DNA of 64,000 bases from Rhodanobacteraceae bacterium (GTDB lineage: Bacteria > Pseudomonadota > Gammaproteobacteria > Xanthomonadales > Rhodanobacteraceae): positions 1-64,000 of the forward strand of contig JAEUPP010000032.1 of NCBI GenBank assembly GCA_016790075.1, given 5' to 3'. Positions 44,511 through 56,418 of the stretch are shown here, in pieces. Position 1 is the first letter of the stretch. Each line of letters begins with the position of its first letter. Made by a program: the position numbers and the translations under genes. Under the pieces are notes generated by a model. That model was not told where the DNA came from and made no database searches. It worked only from the letters and a program-made list of their open reading frames with translations.

Positions 44511-44766
44511 ATCAGGCGGTGAACACAGTGAAATGTCGCATCCGACAGCGCAGCAAATCATTTAGCTAGAACGATTCCGCTACCGTAGCGTGCGGAATGC
44601 ACTAGTTCCAATTCGCTTCCCGGCCGATGCTATTCGTCTGCCCGAATCGCCAAAAAAGGGCAGCACGTCAAATGTTTCTCAGGGCGGGCAGTCTCGGAAA
44701 GAGACTCTGGAACGATGCTGCCCGGTTCAAGCCGGTTGGTACAAATTCAGCGTAGGAATCCTATAC

Positions 44767-47682
44767 GTGAATGTCTTCGTTGTAAATATTCTCTGTGCAC
44801 TATCCGTATGTTTGCCCGGCCTTGCTTTCGCGAGGGGCGGTGCATCGCTGACCAGTGTGAACTCACAAGGAATAACTGAAACCCGAGGTGCCACGTCGCT
44901 GGGTATTGTCGTACCCGAAGTGGTGCAAGTCAGCATGGCAAATTTGCCGCCGGTAGCTAACTGGAAGCCCGGTGATCCTTTGGTAGAAATACCCCGTATT
45001 CATTGGGGCTTGAAACCCAACGCTGCGCCAGAACCGGTCAACTTGACGTCCGTGGATGACCCGCTGGTGCCGCTGCAATTCGTGCACTCCCTGCGCAGTG
45101 ATAGGACATTTACGGCACCAATCATCAATATCGATGGCAGTACCTCGCAAGCGTCGCCACCAGACCCGTCGGGCGATGTAGGCACCTTACATTTTGTGCA
45201 GGCGGTCAACGGCAATGGCTCGGACATCCGGATCTACCGTAAAGCCGACGGAAGTTTTGTACGCAGTTTTTCGCTCGCTTCCCTGGGCGGGACTGGTGCA
45301 TGTGGTTCTGGCTTCGGCGATCCGATCATATTGTTCGACGAGTTGTCCAATCGCTGGGTATTTACCGAATTCTCGACGCAATCGGGAAATTCGCTCTGTG
45401 TGTATGTAAGTGATACCGACGATCTCGAAGCGGCAACGGTTACTTGGTACAAGTACACGTTTACGATGCCGGCATTCCCGGATTACCCGAAATATGCGGT
45501 CTGGTCGGATGCCTACTATGTGGGTGCGAACGAAAACGCCACCAATGACTCAAAGCCGGTCTATGCGTTGGAACGAACCAAAATGTTGCTGGGTCAACCG
45601 GCGAGCTTTCAGCGCCTTACGGTGCCAAATCTCGCGGGCTTTGGATTTCAGTTGGTCACCCCGGCTGATGTCGATGGCTCGGTAGCGCCGCCAGCGGGTT
45701 CACCGGGAATCTTCCTCCGGCATCGTGATGACGAAGTACATAACGCTTCCAACAACAACCCGGATAGCGACTATCTCGACCTGTGGCAACTCCATGTCGA
45801 TTTCGCGACACCAGCCAATACGGTATTGACCGGACCCGTTGCACTTCCGATCGCCGAGTTCAGCTCAAATCTGAATGGGTTGATGGTCTTTAACGCGTTC
45901 CCCCAGCCCAACGGCCAGAAACTCGATCCGCTGCGCGAGCCACTGATGAACCGCGTTGCCTACCGCAACTTCGGTGGTTACGAATCCATCGTCGGTACGA
46001 TGACTACGGATATTGATGGAAACGATACCGGAGGCATTCGCTGGTTCGAGCTGCGTCGTACCGGAGGGATGGCTCAAGCCTGGAAACTGTTCCAGCAAGG
46101 AACTTGGGCCGGGTCCGCGAATCCGCAGGACGGGGCTGACCGTTGGATGGGCAGTATCGCGATGGATAAGTCCGGCAACATCGCTATGGGTTATGCGATC
46201 GTCCGCGATGTGCCGGCGATATACCCATCACTAGCTTATGTCGGGCGCCGTGACGGCGAACCACAGGGAACAATGACTACGGCCGAAACGACCTTGGTCG
46301 CTGGTGCGGGCAATCATCCCAACGAGCGTTGGGGTGACTATTTCCAGATGAGCGTCGATCCGGTCGATGGCTGCACATTCTGGTTTACCGGTGAGTACAT
46401 GCCGGGAGTCAACAAAGGAACCCGTATTGGGGCATTTCGCTTTGACGGTTGTGGTACGCCGAGCTTCACTTTTAACGCCAATAACCTCGAACAAAGTGTT
46501 TGCACGGCAGCGGGGACCGTGGCGCTGACGCCGGTGAGCGTAAACGTCAATGCCATTGGGGGTTTTTCAACGCCGGTTTCATTGGCATTTGCGAATGCAT
46601 TGCCAGCAGGGTTTTCGGGAACATTGACACCGTCGGTAGTGGCCCCGAGCGGTGCCAGTACACTGACCATGAGCGTAGCCAATACTGCCGCAGCCGGATC
46701 ACGCGTTATGGCTGTCAATGGAACAGCCGGTGCACAAAGCAAGCTTCTCAACCTCACGGTGAACGTCGCCACGCAGTTGCCGGTTGCGACAACGCTGCTT
46801 CAGCCGGCCAATAACAGCCAAGGCGTCAGTGTCGCGGCTGTGTTGAGTTGGACGCCAGTTGCTCAGGCCAGTAGCTATGTTGTTGAAATAGCGACAGACT
46901 CCACATTTTCTAATATTGTTAGGACACTTGCCGCGAGTGGGACAAGCGTGGCAATTACTTCGCCACTTAGCCCGAGCACGGCCTATTTCTGGCGTGTGCG
47001 AGCACAAAATACCTGCGGTTTTGGCGTCAATTCGGCTGTTTTCACCTTCCGGACTGCCGCCGCCCAGGGTGCTTGTGACGTGGGTCAGGTTGCTACCCCG
47101 GTGTTTAGCAGCGACGTGGAAGGGGATACCAGTGCGTGGGCAACAACTGGCAGTACCGGGGCATCCACATGGTCGGTCAGTACGGCGCGTCCGTTTGGTG
47201 GAAGCAAGTCGTGGCTAGCGGTTGATCTTTCCAGCACATCAGATCAACGTCTGATATCGCCGCCGATTGCCTTGCCTGCGGGACAGAATCCGTTGACATT
47301 GAGTTTTCAGAGCGATCTCAATTTGGAAGCGGACGGTGATACTGCATGCTGGGACGGTGGATTGCTTGAGATCTCATCCGACAACGGCGCAAATTGGACG
47401 CAAGTGCCGGGTGCCAATTTGCTAACCGACCCCTATACCGGGTTGGCGAGCGATGGGCCAGCTGCCGGCATGCCGATGTGGTGCGGAGTCCGGCCCTATC
47501 TAAAATCGGTGGTCGATTTGAACGCCTACGCAGGGCAGACGGTGCGGCTACGCTTCCGCGTGTCCAGTGACGGAGGTTTCGGGTCCGAGCCGCATGGTTG
47601 GTATGTCGACGATATCGTCGTGCAAGGTTGCAGCAGCGTGACCGACGCAATATTCCGCAACGGATTCGATCCTGCGGCGTAG
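44767..47682 (+). CDS. Large secreted propeller/FnIII protein with C-terminal IFRNGFD motif
   Basis: 971 residues from GTG 44767, chosen because AGGA precedes it and a signal peptide follows (VNVFVVNILCALSVCLPGLAFA). Longer in-frame starts give a non-signal N-terminus. Residues about 110-590 look like a large beta-propeller with Asp/Asn-rich loops (FGDPIILFDELSNRWVF, HPNERWGDYFQMSVDPVDG). Then come an Ig-like segment, an FnIII-like domain (LLQPANNSQGVSVAAVLSW, TAYFWRVRAQNTCG), and a jelly-roll/MAM-like domain (EGDTSAWATTGSTGASTW, EPHGWYVDDIVVQGC). It ends DAIFRNGFDPAA. Codon third positions look less GC-rich than its neighbours. Probably a surface or secreted protein. Function unknown. Confidence 0.8.
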   Translation: MNVFVVNILCALSVCLPGLAFARGGASLTSVNSQGITETRGATSLGIVVPEVVQVSMANLPPVANWKPGDPLVEIPRIHWGLKPNAAPEPVNLTSVDDPLVPLQFVHSLRSDRTFTAPIINIDGSTSQASPPDPSGDVGTLHFVQAVNGNGSDIRIYRKADGSFVRSFSLASLGGTGACGSGFGDPIILFDELSNRWVFTEFSTQSGNSLCVYVSDTDDLEAATVTWYKYTFTMPAFPDYPKYAVWSDAYYVGANENATNDSKPVYALERTKMLLGQPASFQRLTVPNLAGFGFQLVTPADVDGSVAPPAGSPGIFLRHRDDEVHNASNNNPDSDYLDLWQLHVDFATPANTVLTGPVALPIAEFSSNLNGLMVFNAFPQPNGQKLDPLREPLMNRVAYRNFGGYESIVGTMTTDIDGNDTGGIRWFELRRTGGMAQAWKLFQQGTWAGSANPQDGADRWMGSIAMDKSGNIAMGYAIVRDVPAIYPSLAYVGRRDGEPQGTMTTAETTLVAGAGNHPNERWGDYFQMSVDPVDGCTFWFTGEYMPGVNKGTRIGAFRFDGCGTPSFTFNANNLEQSVCTAAGTVALTPVSVNVNAIGGFSTPVSLAFANALPAGFSGTLTPSVVAPSGASTLTMSVANTAAAGSRVMAVNGTAGAQSKLLNLTVNVATQLPVATTLLQPANNSQGVSVAAVLSWTPVAQASSYVVEIATDSTFSNIVRTLAASGTSVAITSPLSPSTAYFWRVRAQNTCGFGVNSAVFTFRTAAAQGACDVGQVATPVFSSDVEGDTSAWATTGSTGASTWSVSTARPFGGSKSWLAVDLSSTSDQRLISPPIALPAGQNPLTLSFQSDLNLEADGDTACWDGGLLEISSDNGANWTQVPGANLLTDPYTGLASDGPAAGMPMWCGVRPYLKSVVDLNAYAGQTVRLRFRVSSDGGFGSEPHGWYVDDIVVQGCSSVTDAIFRNGFDPAA

Positions 47683-47687
47683 TAGGC

Positions 47688-47718
47688 AGCCCCCGGCTAA
47701 GCCAGGGGCTCCCTTTTT
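47688..47718 (+). terminator. Rho-independent terminator
   Basis: AGCCCC (47688-47693) pairs with GGGGCT (47705-47710), with GGC/GCC pairing inside the loop, followed by TTTTT at 47714-47718. It lies directly after the stop codon of the large secreted-protein gene. Confidence 0.75.
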
Positions 47719-47755
47719 GACTTGTTAGTCGCATTCGGCCGTGTTAACGGCCGCC

Positions 47756-47788
47756 AAGAAGAAAGCCGTCGATGGCGGCTTTCTTCTT
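47756..47788. terminator. Strong 13-bp hairpin, possibly bidirectional terminator
   Basis: AAGAAGAAAGCCG (47756-47768) and CGGCTTTCTTCTT (47776-47788) are perfectly complementary around a 7-base loop, with a T-rich 3' arm. A further CGGCCG...CGGCCG pair lies just upstream (about 47736-47753). Stacked with the terminator at 47688 it isolates the large secreted-protein gene from what follows. Confidence 0.6.
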
Positions 47789-47823
47789 TCTGCGACATGT
47801 AAAAAATTATCTGTCGACCTGCA

Positions 47824-47871
47824 GACGTCGACGGCTGCATGGTCCGGGTTCCGCGCAACATTCCGCAGTGA
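47824..47871 (+). pseudogene. Decayed duplicate of the 3' end of the EPS propeller gene
   Basis: Codons for DVDGCMVRVPRNIPQ plus TGA match the last 15 codons and stop of the gene at 42872-44227 (DVDAYMVQVPRNILQ). By eye, 42 of 48 bases agree with 44180-44227, and similarity continues a few bases past the stop. No upstream portion survives. It marks a past duplication or recombination flanking the 44767-47682 gene. Confidence 0.65.
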
Positions 47872-48004
47872 GAGCAATGTCGGAAGGAATCGAACAGTCG
47901 TAGAGGTTTGCTGGCAAGCGCAGTTCAGGTGTTGGATGCACTCCAGCTTTCTGACTGCCGACGGTTCCCTCAGGCACTCACCGGCTTCACAGGATGGCGC
48001 GGCA

Positions 48005-48145
48005 GGCAGGGTCGGTGGGTTCTCGCTGCACGCCGACCTCGCCGCCGAGACGCATGAAAGCCAGAAGCTCGAACGCTTGTGCCGCTACTTCGCGCGCCCG
48101 GCAATCAGCCAGAAGCGGCTATCGATCTCGCCGCAGGGCCGGGGC
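48005..48145 (+). mobile_element. IS91-family transposase relic
   Basis: The frame encodes RVGGFSLHADLAAE, ESQKLERLCRYFARPAISQK and RLSISPQG. This matches the conserved C-terminal block of IS91/IS801-type Y2 transposases (usual form GFSLHAGV...KLE.LCRYIARPA...RL). The catalytic two-tyrosine region and the rest of the element are absent. Similarity fades after about 48145, in what looks like a frameshift. The frame stays open into the diguanylate cyclase gene, which is probably chance. Confidence 0.7.
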
Positions 48146-48259
48146 CGTCAGCAGAACGCGCGAGCCTTGCCTTGCGCTTCGACGATCGAGCGTCTCCGGC
48201 TTGCGAGCCGGCGCCACTTTCGTCCAGACTCTGGACCCAACGCTCGACCCGGGAAAAGC

Positions 48260-51097
48260 GTGCTTAGGGTACTTGCCGCAGCCTGCTTGCATGCCGCAAT
48301 GGCAACCGGTGCAGCGCCGGAAGTTGCGAGCTATCGGGTTGAGCAATACACCGCCGTCGACGGCCTCGATTCCGAATCGTTGCTGCATGTGTCGCGCCTG
48401 GCCGATGGCCGGATTGCGATCGTCGGCGTGCGCGGCGAGCCACGCATTTTCGACGGCTATCGGTTTGAGGCGCCGTGGCGCGACGCGACAGCGCCGGCCA
48501 AATTCGATGGGGGATTTGCCACCGCCGCTGTGGGCGACGACCTGTGGGTCGCCAGCCAGCGCACCGGCTTGCACCGCATCGGCCGCAGCGGCACCGAGCA
48601 GATCGAGCTGCCTGACGACGCCAATCCTGCGCTCATCGTGTTGGGGAAAGAGGGGCAAGACTTGCTTGTGCCCAGCTCGCAGGGCGTGTTTCGGGTTGCG
48701 CTCGACAGCACGCGCCGGGTGCGCCGCGTGTCGCCGCCAACCCCGTTTCTGAGCGTCGCGGAAACCCCCGACGGCAAGCTGTACGCCGCCGGCGCCGGGG
48801 GCTTGGTGCAGTTGCACGAGGGCGAGGCGCGCCCGGTACTGCCATGGCTGAGCGGCGTCCACATTTGGTCGCTGCATGTGGATCGGCGCGGGCGCTTGAT
48901 GGTCGCCACGCGTGGTCTGGGTCTGGTCATTCTTGGTCCTGACGGGGCCGAACGCATCGGCGTGGAACAGGGCTTGCCGCACAGCGTGGTTCGCGCGGTG
49001 GCCGAGGTCGGCGAGCACTTGTGGTTGGCCACCGCCGGCGGCGGCCTGGCGCGTGTTTCGCCGGATCGCCGGGTCGAGGTGTTCAACACCGCGCACGGCT
49101 TGTCGAGCGATACCCTGACCTGGGTGACCGCCGACGAACGTGGCGTCCTGTGGGTGACCACGGCCGGCGCGGGCCTGAACCGGCTGTGGCCAAGCCCGTT
49201 CTCCAACTTCACCGATGCCGTTGGGCAGCGCGGTGGCTTTCACTATTCCCTGCTTCGCGACCGCAGCGACCGGCTCTGGATTGGTTCCAACCAAGGCCTT
49301 GCGCAACTGGTCGACGGCATCAAAGTTCCGATGGGAGCGCCGGGCCCTGGTCAGGCCAGCACCGTGCTGGGCATGGTCGAGATCGACGACGGCTTCTTGC
49401 TGAGCACGCGCCGCGGTCTGTTTCACTACCAGCCGCCGGCAAGGTTTCGACCCGTGGCGGAGGAACGCAACTGGCCTGCGCCGATCTTGTTCCACTCAGC
49501 CCGGCATGGCGTCCTGGTCGGCCAGGCACAGCAGCTTTATCGGTATCGCGGCGGACGCTTCGAAGCCATGTTCCAAGCCGCGGATGGCAGCGATCCAGCG
49601 CGGCGCTGGCCGAGCCAGGCCACACTGCGCACGCTGCACGAGGACGCCGAACTCGGCCTGTTGCTCGGCACCAGCCACGGCGCGTTCCGTAGCGATGGTG
49701 AGCGCCTCGAAGCGGTTGGGCCGGAACGCGCGGCGCACGGCTTCTGGCGCGATGGAGAGCGCTTGTTCATTACCGGGAGCAAACTCGGTGTGTACACGCG
49801 CGACAGCTATTTCGAACTGCCGCTGCGAACCGACAAGGGCCCGAATGCGACCTTGTTCTCGATGTGGGGTGATGACCGCGACGGGGTCTGGATCACGTCG
49901 CACGAGGGCCTGTTGCGCCTCTCGCGCCGGCGCCTGAGCGCGGCGCGCCCCGGTGCAACCTTGCCCGCCACCGTATTCGGACGTGGCGAAGGCTTGCCGT
50001 CGACCGAATTCGAGGGCGGACACCAGTCGATGCTGGCCGAACCCGATGGCAGTCTGCTCTTCACCAGCACCGGTGGCGTCACGCGGCTTGACCCGCGCCA
50101 AGTGGGTGGGGGAGCGGACGCCGATGCGGCACTGTCTCCGCTGCGTCTCGTCCTCAGCGGGATCGAAGACGATGTGCGCAGCTACGCGGCCGAAACGGGC
50201 GTGATCTTGCCTCCCGGGACGCGCCGCGTTGCGATCAAGTTCGCCGCGCTCCCGGCCGCACGCAGCGCATCGGCACGGCTGCGTTACCGGCTGCATCCGG
50301 TCGAGGACCAGTATCGCCCTGATCGGAGCCAAGGCCAGGCGATCTACGGCGCACTGCAGCCCGGACGCTACCGCTTCGATCTTGAAGCCGAGGTGGCCGG
50401 CGTTGCGACGGAACAAGCACGATTGAGCTACGCGTTCGAGATCGCACCGCGACCGCTCGAGCGGCGCGACGTGCAACTTGCGCTGGGCCTGGGAGTGATC
50501 GCGCTGATCGCCTTGCTGCCCACCCTTCACATCCGTTCGCTGCGCGCGCAGCGGCGGCGTCTGATTGCCGCGGTCGCCGAGCGTACCGCGGAACTCGAGC
50601 GTCTGGCCCGCACCGACGTGCTGACCGGCCTGTTGAACCGGCGCAGTTTGGAAGAGGCGCTGGCGGATGTGTTGCAGCGGCCGGCGCCGGTCGGCCTGAT
50701 CCTGATCGACGTCGACCACTTCAAGAAATACAACGACCATTTCGGCCACCAGGCTGGGGACCGCTGTCTGCGCAGCGTGGCGGATGCGCTCAGCCACACG
50801 GTTGCGGGGTTTCCGGAGGCCTATCCGCGTCTGGTGGCGCGCTTCGGTGGCGAGGAATTCGTGGTGCTGTGCGCTGCCGCCGATCTCGCCGCACTCAGTG
50901 ACCGCGCCGAGCGCCTGCGAGCGGCTGTCGAAGCGCTGGCACTCGAACATCCATCAGCCCCCGGGGGCACGGTCACCTTGAGCCTTGGGTACACCCTGAT
51001 CCAGACCCAGGAGCGCGGCGAACTTGCACTCAGTCGCGCCGATCAAGCGCTCTACCGTGCAAAAGCCGGTGGACGCAACCGTGCCCAGGGCGCTTGA
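48260..51097 (+). CDS. Reg_prop sensor diguanylate cyclase
   Basis: 945 residues from GTG 48260, placed there because a signal-like stretch follows ([20 protein letters not shown]). The frame stays open upstream through the transposase relic, so the start is uncertain. The periplasmic part has repeated two-component-regulator-type propeller blades ([67 protein letters not shown]) and a Y_Y_Y-like domain (about 620-730). One membrane segment (about 735-757) leads to a GGDEF domain ([48 protein letters not shown] near 863). GGEEF is an active-type site. The RxxD inhibitory site is missing. It makes c-di-GMP, a common activator of EPS synthesis. Confidence 0.88.
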   Translation: MLRVLAAACLHAAMATGAAPEVASYRVEQYTAVDGLDSESLLHVSRLADGRIAIVGVRGEPRIFDGYRFEAPWRDATAPAKFDGGFATAAVGDDLWVASQRTGLHRIGRSGTEQIELPDDANPALIVLGKEGQDLLVPSSQGVFRVALDSTRRVRRVSPPTPFLSVAETPDGKLYAAGAGGLVQLHEGEARPVLPWLSGVHIWSLHVDRRGRLMVATRGLGLVILGPDGAERIGVEQGLPHSVVRAVAEVGEHLWLATAGGGLARVSPDRRVEVFNTAHGLSSDTLTWVTADERGVLWVTTAGAGLNRLWPSPFSNFTDAVGQRGGFHYSLLRDRSDRLWIGSNQGLAQLVDGIKVPMGAPGPGQASTVLGMVEIDDGFLLSTRRGLFHYQPPARFRPVAEERNWPAPILFHSARHGVLVGQAQQLYRYRGGRFEAMFQAADGSDPARRWPSQATLRTLHEDAELGLLLGTSHGAFRSDGERLEAVGPERAAHGFWRDGERLFITGSKLGVYTRDSYFELPLRTDKGPNATLFSMWGDDRDGVWITSHEGLLRLSRRRLSAARPGATLPATVFGRGEGLPSTEFEGGHQSMLAEPDGSLLFTSTGGVTRLDPRQVGGGADADAALSPLRLVLSGIEDDVRSYAAETGVILPPGTRRVAIKFAALPAARSASARLRYRLHPVEDQYRPDRSQGQAIYGALQPGRYRFDLEAEVAGVATEQARLSYAFEIAPRPLERRDVQLALGLGVIALIALLPTLHIRSLRAQRRRLIAAVAERTAELERLARTDVLTGLLNRRSLEEALADVLQRPAPVGLILIDVDHFKKYNDHFGHQAGDRCLRSVADALSHTVAGFPEAYPRLVARFGGEEFVVLCAAADLAALSDRAERLRAAVEALALEHPSAPGGTVTLSLGYTLIQTQERGELALSRADQALYRAKAGGRNRAQGA

Positions 51098-51290
51098 TCC
51101 AGGCCAAAGGCGCGCCAATGCGTCGACGGCACTCAGCGATCTTCATGTCCATAGCGGCAAGCCGTTCGCGACAGGCCGCCGCGGCTGTGAAGCATCTGCC
51201 AGTCCACGGGTGGCATCTGAGGGAAGTAACGAAACAGGGTGGGCCAGTGTCCGCCAGCCCCCCCCGCTTGCGTTCAATGCGGCGGCTCGA

Positions 51291-54130
<2,840 letters not shown>

Positions 54131-54682
54131 ATGAATCGCGCCATACATATCTCGCTTGTCGCTGCTTTGAGTTTTTCCGCTCAGTTGGCGCATGCAGCCA
54201 GCTTTCAATTGACAAGCAAGTCCGTTAAGCCGGGAGCCACGCTTTCCGCCGAGCACTACTGGAACAGCTTCGGTTGCACGGGCAAGAACGTGATGCCCGA
54301 CCTTGTTTGGCACGGTGCGCCAGCGGGTACCAAGAGCTTCGCCGTCACGTTCTACGACAAGGATGCGCCTACCGGCAGCGGCTTCTGGCACTGGGTGGCC
54401 TACGACATCTCGGCCGACACGACCATGCTGCCGGGTGGCGTTGATGGTGGCACGCTGCCCGCCGGTGCGGTGGAAGGCAATACGGATCTAAGCAAGCCCG
54501 GTTTTTTTGGTCCCTGCCCACCAGTCGGACGTCAACATCGCTATGTATACACCGTGCACGCGCTAAAAGTGGACAAGCTGCCTGTCGAGAAGGGGGCTAG
54601 CCCTGCGCTGATCGGATTCTTTATCTGGCAGAACGCCATCGCCAAGGCGACGTTCGAGGTAAAGGCCGGGCCGCGCAAATAG
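54131..54682 (+). CDS. YbhB/YbcL (PEBP, Raf-kinase-inhibitor-like) family, secreted
   Basis: 183 residues. A signal peptide (MNRAIHISLVAALSFSAQLA, cleaved near AHAAS) precedes the PEBP fold. Motifs are NVMPDLVWHGAPAGTKSFAV, DKDAPTGSGFWHWVAYDI (the DPDAP..GFWHW signature) and GPCPPVGRQHRYVYTVHAL (GPxPPxGxHRY). Ligand unknown. Bacterial members bind small anions and some are periplasmic. AAAGGA precedes the ATG. Confidence 0.93.
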   Translation: MNRAIHISLVAALSFSAQLAHAASFQLTSKSVKPGATLSAEHYWNSFGCTGKNVMPDLVWHGAPAGTKSFAVTFYDKDAPTGSGFWHWVAYDISADTTMLPGGVDGGTLPAGAVEGNTDLSKPGFFGPCPPVGRQHRYVYTVHALKVDKLPVEKGASPALIGFFIWQNAIAKATFEVKAGPRK

Positions 54683-54804
54683 CACCGATGCGTTGTGCTT
54701 GAGCTACCGACCTGTCGCGAAGAATCCATGTAAACACTCGTACGCGCTAACGAATATCGGCAAACACCAGCGTGTGATCCGAAGGCCGTACGAGAAGGAG
54801 CCAG

Positions 54805-55749
54805 ATGATGATGCGCATCGTGCTGATGACATTGCGGCACCTTGTCCGGCACCGGTCCGCCGTCTTGATTCTGTGCGCTGCGGCGTTGTCTGGGCCGAGC
54901 CCGGCGCAGGTTCTGCCGCCACATGCGCCCATGCGCATTCTGATCGTCAGTGACGAGGTCAATCCACATGGCTTGAGCGCTGCGCAGTTAACGCAACCCG
55001 GTGAGCTTTCGGCGACCCTGCTCACCGTTGCGGCGTTGAATCGCTCACCCTTGCCCGAATCGGTGCTGGAGCTGCCGACCGACAGCCTGGATCAGGTTAC
55101 GTCGCGCCTGACCCGGGCGCGCAGCGACCCCACGGCCTATGACGTGCTGATTTATTTTTCGCATCGAATTCCGAACTTGCCGAATGCCGCCAGCTTGCAG
55201 ACCGCGTTTGTCTCGGCGGTGCAGCAGTTTCTGCGCGATGGTGGCGGTGTGATCAGTTTTCACCATGGCATTTACCGTCTGCCTGGTAAAGAGGCCATGC
55301 AGTCTGTGCTCGGGGGCGAAGCTGTTGGGGAGGTGCTCTGGAACACGCTCCAAGGCCAGAACGTGATCAATGTCGCCCCCTCGCATTTCATCACCCAGAA
55401 CGGCCTCAGCTACAGCATGCAGGTCGCTTTCGCCGACCTGGGGCTAGGCATTGGTGCGGGCAACTATGCGGCCTTCAACAATGCCCCGGATGAGCGTTAC
55501 CCGCAGCTGACACTACTTCCGGGAAGCGGTCGGCACCAGATCCTGTTTGCCAGCAACTATGCGCTTGGTGATGGCACGCATGTGCTTGGGTACGTCTATC
55601 GTCAGCCGGACTGGGCCGGGAAGGTGGTGATGTATCAGCCCGGCGAGTATCAGCCGAATGCACTCAGTCCCGGAAACAATTTGCAAATTCTGCTGAATGC
55701 CATCCTGTATTCGCGTGATTGGATTCACACGCACGGCTTCGAGGGGTAA
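54805..55749 (+). CDS. Secreted ThuA-like domain protein
   Basis: 314 residues. AAGGAG at 54795-54800 precedes three consecutive ATGs, so the exact start is 54805, 54808 or 54811. A signal/anchor region (about 10-35) leads to a glutamine-amidotransferase-like ThuA fold (MRILIVSDEVNPHG, YDVLIYFSHRIPN, RDGGGVISFHHGIYRLPGKE). It ends IHTHGFEG. ThuA-like proteins occur in trehalose and other sugar metabolism. The activity of secreted members is unknown. Confidence 0.75.
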   Translation: MMMRIVLMTLRHLVRHRSAVLILCAAALSGPSPAQVLPPHAPMRILIVSDEVNPHGLSAAQLTQPGELSATLLTVAALNRSPLPESVLELPTDSLDQVTSRLTRARSDPTAYDVLIYFSHRIPNLPNAASLQTAFVSAVQQFLRDGGGVISFHHGIYRLPGKEAMQSVLGGEAVGEVLWNTLQGQNVINVAPSHFITQNGLSYSMQVAFADLGLGIGAGNYAAFNNAPDERYPQLTLLPGSGRHQILFASNYALGDGTHVLGYVYRQPDWAGKVVMYQPGEYQPNALSPGNNLQILLNAILYSRDWIHTHGFEG

Positions 55750-56418
55750 GTCGCCAGACCAGCGCCAGGCCGGCGTGGCAATGCGCGGCCGAGCGAGCGA
55801 CTGGCGCTCCCGCAATTTCGTTCAATACAAAATTTGCTCTGATCGCAATACTCTCCGCCCGATCCGCTAAAACAGGAATGCAGCAGGCGAAAAACCATTC
55901 GCCCAGCGTTTCCGTTGCCATGGCAGCCCTTGAACGGCCAGGCAGCGATATCGGACACGCTTGCCGTACCTTGGCGTCGCATCAAGTTGAACGCGGAATC
56001 GCCAACGCACCACTGATGCAGGCCGCGCTGCTGTCCTGCTGGAATCGCCTCGGTGCAGGAACCTGGTCCGCGTCGCTTTGCCGCGCCGGTGGTGCTTACC
56101 GCACACATCGCCGGGGCGGCGCGGCTGCTGGCGAATCGCTATGCCTCGGCGCCGGTAATGGCCGGGCGCTATCACGCAACCGTGACACTCAAGGGCACGA
56201 GGGCGCAGGCTCTGGGTACAGACGGCGCACCAGTTTCGTCAGCATGCTGGTGCCGATGTCCGCCGGAGCGTGATGCCGGACTTTCGGTCGACCCATGGTT
56301 GCCCCAGCCCTGTTCCGCGCGACGCGGCGCATGCTGCCACCGTTTTGGCTCAACTCGCCCGCACGCCGCCTTCCTCTGCGATTAGACTTCGCGGCCTTGT
56401 TCTGGTTTCGGTGGCAGC
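55750..56418. other. 669-base stretch without a supported gene
   Basis: Several frames are open in both directions between the ThuA-like gene and the DUF5916-like gene, but none has a start with a ribosome binding site, a known motif or a consistent codon pattern. It may hold decayed coding sequence. It must include the promoter for the gene at 56419. Confidence 0.3.

Noticed and set aside
42872-47682. PEP-CTERM sorting signals on the secreted proteins near the EPS operon
   Set aside because: Neither the 451-residue propeller (ends RNILQ) nor the 971-residue protein (ends GFDPAA) has a PEP motif followed by a membrane helix and basic tail.
47741-48259. A 1118-residue fusion of transposase sequence and diguanylate cyclase
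   Set aside because: The first 173 codons contain terminator hairpin sequence, a duplicated gene end read out of frame, and an IS91 relic. A signal-like start at 48260 explains the cyclase better.
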